Shown: one piece after another, positions 1-5,076 of the stretch | How the letters are laid out: each line of letters opens with the position of its first letter | Position numbering within the stretch: the stretch's first letter is position 1 | From: Anaerolineae bacterium | Lineage (GTDB): Bacteria; Chloroflexota; Anaerolineae; UBA1429 | Direction: 5' to 3' | Assembly: GCA_016928125.1 (NCBI GenBank) | Contig: JAFGLK010000564.1 | Coordinates: 1 to 5,076 of the forward strand | DNA length: 5,076 bases | Notes under the pieces: generated by a model | The model's input: the letters and a program-made list of their open reading frames with translations, nothing else | Told to the model about the DNA's origin: nothing | Database searches by the model: none | Translations under genes and position numbers: made by a program

Positions 1-340
1 GCGCCTCCACCAGGTCGGGCGTATGGAATCCCTCGGTGAACCAGCCATAGGTCGCGGCGAGCGCCTCGCGCGCCTCGGCGATCCGCCGCTGATCCCGCAG
101 CAGGCGCGCGAGCGAGGTCGTGGCGCGCAGTTCCCAGGAGCGTGCCTGCTGCCTCTGCGCCACGGCGATGGCCTGGCGGTAGCATTCCTCCACGACCTCG
201 GGGTCGTCGCGGCGCTGCAGGAGCAGCTCGCCCTGCAGGCGGCGCAGTTCGGCCTCCCAGGAGCGCTCGTTGGTGCGCTCCACCTGTGCCAGCGCCTCAT
301 CGAGCAAGGCCAGACCCTCGTCCACCCGACCGGCCTGCGC
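1..340. repeat. Direct repeat, left copy (3' end of regulator 1)
   Basis: Matches 4737-5076 in the same orientation without gaps that disturb the frame; long runs are identical, for example the first 24 bases. It reflects duplication of the regulator gene and cannot be followed past the window edge on the left. Homologous recombination between the two copies would remove about 4.7 kb with both small genes. Confidence 0.8.
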
Positions 341-2450
341 CAGGGCCTCCGCCAGGTAGCCCTTGTAGCGCGGCTGCCGCAGCAGCCGGATCTGCGCCAG
401 GTCGGCCGTGGCCTGGCGCATCTCGGCGATGCCTTGCTCTAGCCCGCCGCGCTGGGCGCGCACCCAGCCCTGGAAGAAGTCAACTAGCGGAAGCTGCCAG
501 GGCGGGCAACGCCCCTGCTCTATGAGGGGCAGCATCGTCTGCAGGCCCCGTTCGACCCCCTCTACCTCGCGGCGCAACTGGCGGACGAAGCAGGTGTGAT
601 CGCACAACACGACGACATCAAAGCCAACCCCGAATCTGCCGCTCTCCCGCTCCATCATCTGTTGCGCCACGCGCACGATCTCCAGGGCGCGGTCGGGATG
701 GCCCATGGACCAGATCGCCCAGGGCACCTCCAGCAGATACTTCAAGTGGGCCGACCAGGGCAGGATGGTGCCGCTGTGCAGCAGGGCAGCGGAGAGTGGC
801 TCGAGCAGCCGGGCGGCCTGCGAAAAGTCGCCGCGGTGCACCAGGGTCCAGGCCAACGCGCCCTGGACGTACAGCACCCACTCCGCCGGCCCCCCCTGCG
901 CCAGAGGCACCGCGCGCCGATTCAGCGCGAGAGCTTGGTCCGGCTCGCTGCGCTCGCAGTGGTGGAAGCTCAAACATACTAGAGCGGTGGAGGTTAGCAA
1001 TGGATCGCGGAGTTGCTCGGCCAGTTCGAGCATGTTGCGGAAGGCTTGTCCCACTTCGGGGGCCATGTACGACTTGATTCCACCCCAGGCGCAGCCCAGA
1101 CCGTAGTAGGCCACGATCTCCTGCCGAGCCCGCTCAGGGCTCTCGGAAAGCGTGCCGAGCAACTCCAGCGCTTTTGTAGCGTGCGTGAGGGTCTCCTCGT
1201 AGGCGAAGGACAGCTGCTGAATCCTCCTGTTTGCACGCATGCGGCAGAGCGCCGCCTTCTCCGCCAGCCCGGCCTCCTCCCAGTGCCAGGCCAACTGCAC
1301 CTCGGAGACGATGCTCTCCGGAGCGCCCTGGAGGTCATCAAAGTTGTCGCTCAGGGCCGCGGTGGTGTCTGTCCAGTCAGGCGCGCCGATCGGCGCGGCC
1401 CCCAGCGCCTCCAGCGCGCCTGCTACCTCGCCGTGCAGGCGGCCCCGGTGCACCGGATCAAGGCGCTCATACAGATAGCGCTGGAAGAGCTCGTGACGGA
1501 AGCGGTAGCCCGAGAAGGGCTGCTCGCCACGGATGCGCAGGCTATGGGCGGTCACCAGGCGGTGATCCCGGCTGAGTGCGCCGCTCAATGCGGCCATCAC
1601 AGCGGCCTCGCCGCACTCGAGCACCCGCGCCGCCACCTCGGCGTGAAACTCGACCCCCTCCACGCTGGCCACCGTGAGCAACGCCTGATCCTCGCGCGGC
1701 AGTCGGGCGATCTGCGCGGCGATGACTGCCTCCACGCGCGGAGGCAGGCGCCGCCAGTCCAGCGCCGGCCCAGCGACCCAGTGCCCTGCGCGATCGCGCA
1801 TCAGGTCGCCGCGCTGCCGCATCGCGCGCAGCAGCTCCACGCTGAACAGGGCATGCCCGCCCGTGTGGCGATACAGGGCTTCCCGAAAGGCGGGCCCCAG
1901 ATCATTCGGCTCACTGTCCACCAACGCCTCCACAAAGGCGCGGCCCTCAGCCAGCCCCAGATCCACGAGGCTCTCCGCCCAGAGCGCCTGGAGCTCGTAC
2001 AGCACAGGCTGCAAGGGGTGGACCCGGCCATCACGCCCTGCGGCGACCTCCTCGGGGCGATAGGCGCCCAAGAGGAGGATACGCTGCCCGGCCAACTGCC
2101 GCGCCAGATGGAAGAGCAGGTTGATGGACGCCCGATCCGCCCACTGCAGGTCGTCCAGGATGAGGAGCACGGGATGGCTGCGCGACAGGGCCTGCAAGAC
2201 GCGTGTGGCCTGGTCGCACAGGGCGGCCTGTGAAGCCACGCCAGACGGATGGGCCAGCGCCTCTTGCACCTGCGTGAGCCACTCACCGCCATCGGCCAAG
2301 GCCTGAGCGCATTCGAGCACGGTCGCCCTGGGAAGCAGTGTGTCGATCAGAGCGGGTCCCACGCGGAGCAGGGCCTCCAGCGCGGCCGGAACGACCTGGC
2401 GCAGGCGTTGGGCATGACCACGGCTCAAGGCGCCCGCCGCGCGCTGGCGG
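1..2450 (-). pseudogene. ATPase/TPR half of the same SARP-family regulator, frameshifted relative to its N-terminus, 3' end outside window
   Basis: I translated this frame by hand and found no stop from about 2450 to the left edge (about 816 codons). It continues the regulator begun at 3389 but one frame over. It starts at 'AAGALSRGHAQRL', which in relatives as I remember them lies well after the P-loop. The Walker B strand 'VLLILDDLQWAD' is intact at about 2170-2135, followed by 'RILLLGAYRPEEV' and 'RLPREDQALLTVASVEGVEF', typical of STAND/AAA signalling ATPases. From about 1260 to 1 it is alpha-helical with TPR-like units ('GDFSQAARLLEPL', 'GHPDRALEIVRVA', 'GRVDEGLALLDEAL') and the ending 'YGWFTEGFHTPDLVEA'. 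Compared with the copy at the right edge, only about nine residues and the stop are missing. Walker A (GxxGxGKS/T) is absent. An in-frame ATG exists at 2509, but I see nothing supporting independent translation. Likely a decayed gene; an assembly error is the main alternative. Confidence 0.82.
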
Positions 2451-3389
2451 CTCGCCCGCCACCCAGCCGACCCGCCCGCGCCCGGCCAGCGCCTCGTTGA
2501 GCCACCCATCGAGGCGGGCCAGCTCCTGCTCGCGGGCCACGAAAAGGGGCATGGGGGGCTCAGACGGCTGCTCCAATTCGGGCCGGGCCGCCGTAACCTC
2601 GGCCTGGGGCAGCGCCAGCGTGCCGTTGCGGATGGCCTCATAGAGCGCCGTCGTCTCGACCTCCGGCTCGATGCCCAAGTCGTCCGCCAGCGCTCCGCGG
2701 CAGGCCTCGTACTGCGCCAACGCCGCGGAGCGCTGGCCTGATCGCGCCAGCAGGCGCATCAGTTGCCGGTGGCCCGCCTCATCCAGAGGCTCCAACTCGA
2801 CCCAGCGGCGGGCATGAGCCAGAGCCCCGCGCGGGTCGTCGTCGCGCTCGCCCAGAGCCGCCAACGCTCGCAGGCACTCGACCGCCTGGCGGCGATAGCG
2901 CTCGCGCCGCAGCAAAAGCCACTCCTCGAAATCGGGGCTGTCGTCCAGAGAGTAGCCTGCCAGGAACTCGCCCTCGTACAGGCGCGCCGCGCGCTCCAGG
3001 CGTTCGGCGCATTCCGGGCACGGTGTAGGATGGGCGTGGGCGTGAGACCGACCGGCCCGCAGCAGCGCCTCGAACTGGGCCGCGTCGATCCACCACTCGT
3101 CCGTGGGGCAGAGCTGGAGCGTCTCGCGCGTCGCCGCCAGCCAGGGGCTATCCCCGCCCAGGGCCTTGCGCAACCCCAGAAGCGCCTGGCTGAGGCTGGC
3201 TCGCGCGCGAGGCTCGGGATAGTTGGCCCAGAGCAGCCCGGCAAGGCTTTCGCGGCGATGGGGACGGCCGCACTCCACCGCCAGATAGGCCAGCAGCGCC
3301 CGCACCTTGTCCGAGAAGAACCCGGTTGCCGGCGCCTCTTCAACCGTCACACGGAACCCACCGAGCAGCCTGATCGCGATGTGAGCCAT
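2283..3389 (-). CDS. SARP/BTAD-family transcriptional regulator, N-terminal (DNA-binding) half of a broken gene
   Basis: This is the 5' part of a large regulator. Residues 1-110 form an OmpR-like winged-helix domain ('LLGGFRV' near the start, then 'SDKVRALLAYLAVE', 'ESLAGLLW' and 'ASLSQALLGLRKALG'), which binds promoter DNA in this family. Residues about 100-256 form the helical BTAD domain ('RLYEGEFLAGYSL', 'RWVELEPLDEAGHRQLMRLLARSGQRSAALAQYE', ending 'DDLGIEPEVETTALYEAI'; quoted in parts). A linker follows, then 'LFVAREQELARLDGWL', the usual lead-in to a STAND/AAA ATPase. Homology stops at 'GRVGWVAGE' (residue 313, about position 2451); the remaining 55 codons are out-of-frame and arginine/proline-rich. 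I chose the ATG at 3389 because the fold starts there and GAGGG lies just upstream; the frame is open about 100 codons further up, but that stretch holds the promoter. Family assignment is secure. As it stands the product would be a truncated DNA-binding protein without ATPase or TPR parts. Confidence 0.88.
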   Translation of the reverse strand: MAHIAIRLLGGFRVTVEEAPATGFFSDKVRALLAYLAVECGRPHRRESLAGLLWANYPEPRARASLSQALLGLRKALGGDSPWLAATRETLQLCPTDEWWIDAAQFEALLRAGRSHAHAHPTPCPECAERLERAARLYEGEFLAGYSLDDSPDFEEWLLLRRERYRRQAVECLRALAALGERDDDPRGALAHARRWVELEPLDEAGHRQLMRLLARSGQRSAALAQYEACRGALADDLGIEPEVETTALYEAIRNGTLALPQAEVTAARPELEQPSEPPMPLFVAREQELARLDGWLNEALAGRGRVGWVAGEPPARGGRLEPWSCPTPAPGRSGRAGGPAPRGTRSDRHTASQGDRARMRSGLGRWR

Positions 3390-3404
3390 GGCGATCCCTC
3401 GCCC
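3390..3404 (-). promoter_or_regulatory. Ribosome binding site of the regulator, inside a small hairpin
   Basis: GAGGG (3400-3396 on the minus strand) lies about six bases before the ATG at 3389 and decides that start. It overlaps a potential hairpin, GGCGA (3403-3399), loop GGGA (3398-3395), TCGCC (3394-3390), ending right at the start codon. The stem is only 5 bp, so control of translation by this fold is a guess. Confidence 0.45.
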
Positions 3405-3498
3405 ATTGAGAACGCAAGCGCGCTGGGACAGCGTCCACGCAGATGCAGCCCGGGCCTGGATCGGCCGAGACGTTGTGCCCTCTTTTGCCTTTGGCCGG

Positions 3499-3527
3499 AT
3501 CATATCGCTTCTGCATGTGCAGGTCAA
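3499..3527 (-). promoter_or_regulatory. Sigma70-type promoter of the SARP regulator
   Basis: On the minus strand, TTGACC (3527-3522) and TATGAT (3504-3499) are separated by exactly 17 bases. Each matches the sigma70 consensus at five of six positions. Transcription would begin near 3492, giving a leader of about 100 nt before the ATG at 3389. This is the best such pair I noticed in the divergent intergenic region, and it lies where the regulator's promoter should be. No experimental support. Confidence 0.6.
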
Positions 3528-3537
3528 CCGCTGACCT
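3511..3537. promoter_or_regulatory. Palindromic operator candidate over the regulator's -35
   Basis: AGGTCA (3521-3526) and TGACCT (3532-3537) form a perfect 6-5-6 inverted repeat that covers the -35 hexamer of the minus-strand promoter. A second short palindrome, CTGCA-TG-TGCAG (3511-3522), overlaps it and sits in the spacer between -35 and -10. A dimeric repressor bound at either would block the promoter. The SARP itself normally binds direct repeats, so the ligand protein, if any, is unknown. Confidence 0.4.
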
Positions 3538-3557
3538 CCCGCTATTGTCCCATTCCC

Positions 3558-3600
3558 TTGAGGTTTTCCTGAGATTCTCTTGAGATTGATCGGCGATGAT
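3558..3600 (+). promoter_or_regulatory. SARP-type operator: three heptamer direct repeats at 11-bp spacing, plus -10 candidate
   Basis: Heptamers TTGAGGT (3558-3564), CTGAGAT (3569-3575) and TTGAGAT (3580-3586) are each separated by 4 bases, giving a period of exactly 11 bp. Eight bases after the last one is GATGAT (3595-3600), four of six matches to a -10. SARP activators are known to bind heptameric direct repeats with 4-bp spacers (often TCGAG-like) placed so that the last repeat is about 8 bp from the -10, and this layout fits closely. It points toward the small gene at 3632, with a predicted start of transcription near 3606. The heptamer boundaries are my choice; the period is directly visible. 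The regulator encoded divergently, or its right-hand paralogue, is the obvious candidate to bind here. Confidence 0.6.
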
Positions 3601-3631
3601 GGCGCTAGATGACGCCGGAGGGGGGCGACCC

Positions 3632-3898
3632 ATGTTGCGAGAAGCCGCAGACCGCTATCGGGCCTACATGCTGCGCCTGTGGCGGGCACAGACCGAGAGC
3701 GGGGAATCCTGGCGGGCGTCGCTGGAGGATGCGCGCACGGGCGAGCGGCAGGGCTTCGCCAGCGTAGATGCGCTCTGCGCCCATTTGCGGGAATTGGCGC
3801 AAGCCGGCGCGGCCCAGGAGGGGCCAGACGAACCAGGGCGGGACATGCGTCGAGGCAGCGGCAAACCCATCTCGTCTGGGCGAGACAGGGGTAGCTGA
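3632..3898 (+). CDS. Small conserved-looking hypothetical protein, divergent from the SARP regulator
   Basis: This encodes 88 residues. The ATG at 3632 is preferred over the in-frame ATG at 3596 because a strong GGAGGGGGG (3617-3625) lies six bases before it and because 3596 falls inside the -10 candidate. Residues 1-55 look like a compact domain: 'RYRAYMLRLWRAQ', then 'SWRASLEDARTGERQGFAS', then the helix 'VDALCAHLRELAQ'. The tail from about residue 58 is Gly/Arg/Ser/Glu-rich and probably disordered. I recall similar short proteins ('LRLW ... WRASLE ... TGER.GFAS') from Chloroflexota genomes but know no assigned function, and I see no signal peptide, membrane segment or metal site. It is the first gene behind the SARP-type operator, so it is the likeliest regulated target. 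The next gene follows after 139 bases on the same strand and may share its transcript. Confident as a gene, function unknown. Confidence 0.75.
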   Translation: MLREAADRYRAYMLRLWRAQTESGESWRASLEDARTGERQGFASVDALCAHLRELAQAGAAQEGPDEPGRDMRRGSGKPISSGRDRGS

Positions 3899-4037
3899 CC
3901 GCCAGCTAGGACAGATGAGGGCCGTGGCCTGGAGGCATACGCGCACGGAAGGAGGTGGTGTGCCGGAGCGGTGGCCTGAGTCATACGATTCACGACTGGA
4001 CTCTTGAAAAGCACATGACGCATTGGGAGGGATCACT
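3899..4037 (+). other. Intergenic spacer with an orphan Shine-Dalgarno-like site
   Basis: No convincing gene or terminator hairpin is visible. AAGGAGGTG at 3949-3957 matches the full anti-Shine-Dalgarno complement but has no well-spaced start codon. The only nearby candidates are GTG codons 2-4 bases away that would open peptides of about 15-35 residues. GGGAGG at 4025-4030 is the ribosome binding site of the next gene. Confidence 0.4.
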
Positions 4038-4574
4038 ATGGGAACGCGCAGGCTGTGGTTGACCGTGGTCCTGGCGTTGCTGAGCGCCGTCCTGCTGGCG
4101 GCGCCAGTACAGGCGGGCCGCACGGCGACGCCGTTCGTTTTTCAGATGGTGGGCTGTGAGTCTGGCCAGGTTGGGCTCGACTGTGGCTACTACGAGACGG
4201 GCGCTGCCCAGCATTGGGATTGCCTCCTCACAGGCCCCGTCGCAGGGGGTCCCGAGGCCGTGACAGGCTATCTCACCTGGCGACAGACCGGCCCTTGCAT
4301 TGTGGACCACCCCTATTCCGCCGGCGACGGTGCCTGGTGGGGCCCTGCGAAGGCTGAGTGGAAGTTGGCCGTTTCAGATGGCTCGGGGTGGATGGGCCAT
4401 GGCCATACCGACCCGTGGACCGACCCGGACAAGTGGCCCAACAGCGGCATGGAACACGCCAAGGGCGTCGGGTATGGGGACTATGGGGGGATGTATATCG
4501 AGTTCACCTTCCAGCTCGTCGGCGGTCCCTGCGACTGGGTCTTCCAGGGCGAGATCGCCGAGAAGAGCCACTGA
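4038..4574 (+). CDS. Secreted hypothetical protein with signal peptide
   Basis: This encodes 178 residues. The ATG at 4038 is set by GGGAGG (4025-4030) seven bases upstream; the in-frame TTG at 4023 is less likely. The N-terminus is a textbook Sec signal peptide: 'MGTRR', a hydrophobic core 'LWLTVVLALLSAVLLAA', and a probable cleavage site 'PVQA|GRT' after residue 26. No lipobox cysteine follows, so release from the membrane is expected. The mature part (about 152 aa) is rich in Gly, Asp and Trp, with cysteines at 40, 49, 62, 87 and 165 and at least nine tryptophans, including 'GAWWGP' and 'HTDPWTDPDKWPNSG'. It ends 'GGPCDWVFQGEIAEKSH'. The composition suggests a small beta-rich extracellular domain, possibly disulfide-bonded, though the odd cysteine count leaves one unpaired or shared. 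I do not recognise the family. It lies downstream of the small gene on the same strand and converges on the right-hand regulator. Confidence 0.78.
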   Translation: MGTRRLWLTVVLALLSAVLLAAPVQAGRTATPFVFQMVGCESGQVGLDCGYYETGAAQHWDCLLTGPVAGGPEAVTGYLTWRQTGPCIVDHPYSAGDGAWWGPAKAEWKLAVSDGSGWMGHGHTDPWTDPDKWPNSGMEHAKGVGYGDYGGMYIEFTFQLVGGPCDWVFQGEIAEKSH

Positions 4575-4655
4575 CGCTCAGACACAGAGGCGACGGGGCC
4601 GATCACGGCGCTGGCCGAGATCGTGGCGAAAAAGCTGTACCAGGGCGAGCTATAG
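4575..4655 (+). other. In-frame, protein-like extension after the stop of the secreted-protein gene
   Basis: Directly after TGA (4572-4574) the same frame stays open for 26 codons to TAG (4653-4655), ending 'ITALAEIVAKKLYQGEL', which reads like an amphipathic C-terminal helix. It could be a remnant of an older gene end, the tail of a gene whose body is lost, or a chance open stretch. There is no independent start codon with a ribosome binding site. Confidence 0.3.
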
Positions 4656-4669
4656 CAAGCATGGGGAAC

Positions 4670-4711
4670 GCCGAGCTCCAGCTCGGCCGTGGGCGGAGTG
4701 GCACTCCGCCC
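4670..4711. repeat. Two adjacent perfect hairpins (REP-like unit or two-way terminator)
   Basis: Hairpin 1 has arms GCCGAGCT (4670-4677) and AGCTCGGC (4680-4687) around CC. Hairpin 2 has arms GGGCGGAGT (4691-4699) and ACTCCGCCC (4703-4711) around GGC. Hairpin 2 abuts the stop codon of the minus-strand regulator (TAG at 4713-4711), and the pair sits between convergent genes, a natural place for termination in both directions. Neither hairpin is followed by a T-run, so an intrinsic terminator of the usual kind is not shown. The paired-palindrome layout also resembles the interspersed repeats that many bacteria carry between genes. Confidence 0.55.
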
Positions 4712-5076
4712 TACCCCAGCTCCGCCAGCAGCGCCCGCGCCTCCACCAGGTCGGGCGTATCGAAGCCCTCGGTGAACCAGCCATAGATCGCGGCGAGCGC
4801 CTCGCGCGCCTCGGCGGCGCGGCCCTGGTCGCGCAGCAGGCGGGCCAGGGACGTGGTGGCGCGCAGTTCCCACGACCTGGCCTCCTGTCGCTGCGCTACG
4901 GCGATGGCCTGACGATAGCATTCCTCCACCGCCTCCGGATCGTCGCCGCGCTGGCGCAGGAGCTCGCCTTGCAGCCGGCGCAACTCGGCCTCCTCCCAGC
5001 GCTCGCCGGTGCGCTCGACCTGCTCCAGGGCCTCGTCCAACAGCGCCAGCCCCTCTTCCGCTCGCCCAGCGCGGCC
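4711..5076 (-). CDS. Second SARP-family regulator, C-terminal TPR end only (5' part outside window)
   Basis: Only the last 121 codons are visible, in one frame from the right edge (5076) to TAG at 4713-4711. The product is helical and TPR-like: 'GRAEEGLALLDEALEQ', 'AELRRLQGELLRQRGDD', 'AVEECYRQAIAVAQRQEA', 'RSWELRATTSLARLLRDQG', 'AEAREALAAIYGWF', ending 'DTPDLVEARALLAELG'. By hand, 94 of 106 aligned residues equal the end of the left-hand regulator, so the two are close paralogues in the same orientation. The start codons inside this stretch (for instance TTG at 5040) are internal; the true start should lie roughly 3 kb to the right if the gene is full length. TPR tails of this kind also occur in LuxR-type and adenylate-cyclase-type STAND proteins, but the identity to the left copy makes a SARP-type regulator most likely. 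Confidence 0.85.
   Translation of the reverse strand, partial: GRAGRAEEGLALLDEALEQVERTGERWEEAELRRLQGELLRQRGDDPEAVEECYRQAIAVAQRQEARSWELRATTSLARLLRDQGRAAEAREALAAIYGWFTEGFDTPDLVEARALLAELG
4737..5076. repeat. Direct repeat, right copy (3' end of regulator 2)
   Basis: Partner of 1-340. Differences are scattered and keep the frame, so both tails look to have been under selection as protein after duplication. Its similarity beyond 5076 is cut off by the window edge. Confidence 0.8.

Noticed and set aside
1013..2233. Plus-strand open frame of 406 codons
   Set aside because: It is codon-aligned and antisense to the regulator's ATPase/TPR frame, whose family motifs (Walker B, TPR-like units) are on the minus strand. 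High GC and few TTA/CTA/TCA codons leave the opposite strand open. Its product shows no motif.
2430..2463. Programmed ribosomal frameshift joining the two halves of the regulator
   Set aside because: A frameshift alone would not explain the missing P-loop segment, and I see no slippery A/T heptamer in this GC-rich stretch.
2763..3572. Plus-strand open frame of 269 codons
   Set aside because: Antisense shadow of the SARP/BTAD coding region that also runs through the divergent promoter; composition is Arg/Gln/Pro-rich and without recognisable domains.
3390..3689. Extending the regulator's N-terminus to the ATG at 3689
   Set aside because: The added 100 residues have no domain character, would cover the promoter and operator region and overlap the small gene on the other strand, and the winged-helix fold starts right after the ATG at 3389.
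3915..4007. Short plus-strand peptide from the ATG at 3915
   Set aside because: No suitable ribosome binding site at its start, no recognisable motif, and part of a longer open frame that overlaps the small gene out of frame.
3605..4123. Minus-strand open frame of 172 codons opposite the small genes
   Set aside because: Antisense to a small gene with a good ribosome binding site and to a signal-peptide gene; Pro/Ser/Arg-rich product without motif or good start site.
1..5076. Mobile element or transposition as cause of the duplicated regulator
   Set aside because: No transposase, terminal inverted repeats or target-site duplications are visible; the repeat falls inside homologous coding sequence, which fits gene duplication.

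Overview
The window is GC-rich, densely coding DNA, probably from a member of the Chloroflexota. That assignment is inference. It rests on the type of regulator present: an N-terminal SARP/BTAD DNA-binding half fused to a STAND-like AAA ATPase and a long TPR tail, a layout I associate with that phylum, along with a small 'YRAYMLRLWR...WRASLED..TGERQGFAS' protein of a kind I recall from the same group. No rRNA, tRNA, CRISPR array, transposase or phage gene is visible.

Layout. (1) Positions 1-3389, minus strand: one very large SARP-family regulator gene, cut by the left window edge just before its stop. It is broken near 2450. The DNA-binding and BTAD half (3389 to about 2451) is in one frame; the ATPase/TPR half (about 2450 to 1) is in another, open to the edge. 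The sequence expected at the junction, including the Walker A P-loop, is absent. (2) 3390-3631: a divergent intergenic region with a good sigma70-type promoter for the regulator, a palindrome over its -35, and, facing the other way, three 11-bp-spaced direct repeats laid out like a classical SARP operator. (3) 3632-3898, plus: a small protein of 88 aa. (4) 4038-4574, plus: a 178-aa exported protein with a clear signal peptide. (5) 4575-4710: an in-frame protein-like extension after the stop, then two back-to-back perfect hairpins. (6) 4711-5076, minus: the C-terminus of a second regulator, about 89% identical to that of the first by hand count, running off the right edge.

How it fits together (inference). 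The SARP regulator probably binds the three repeats and activates the divergent small gene, perhaps with the secreted-protein gene behind it. Two near-identical regulators in the same orientation flank these small genes, suggesting a duplicated 'regulator plus divergent small/secreted protein' cassette. The left regulator appears to have lost its nucleotide-binding loop and its reading frame, so the right copy may be the working one, unless the break is a sequencing or assembly error.
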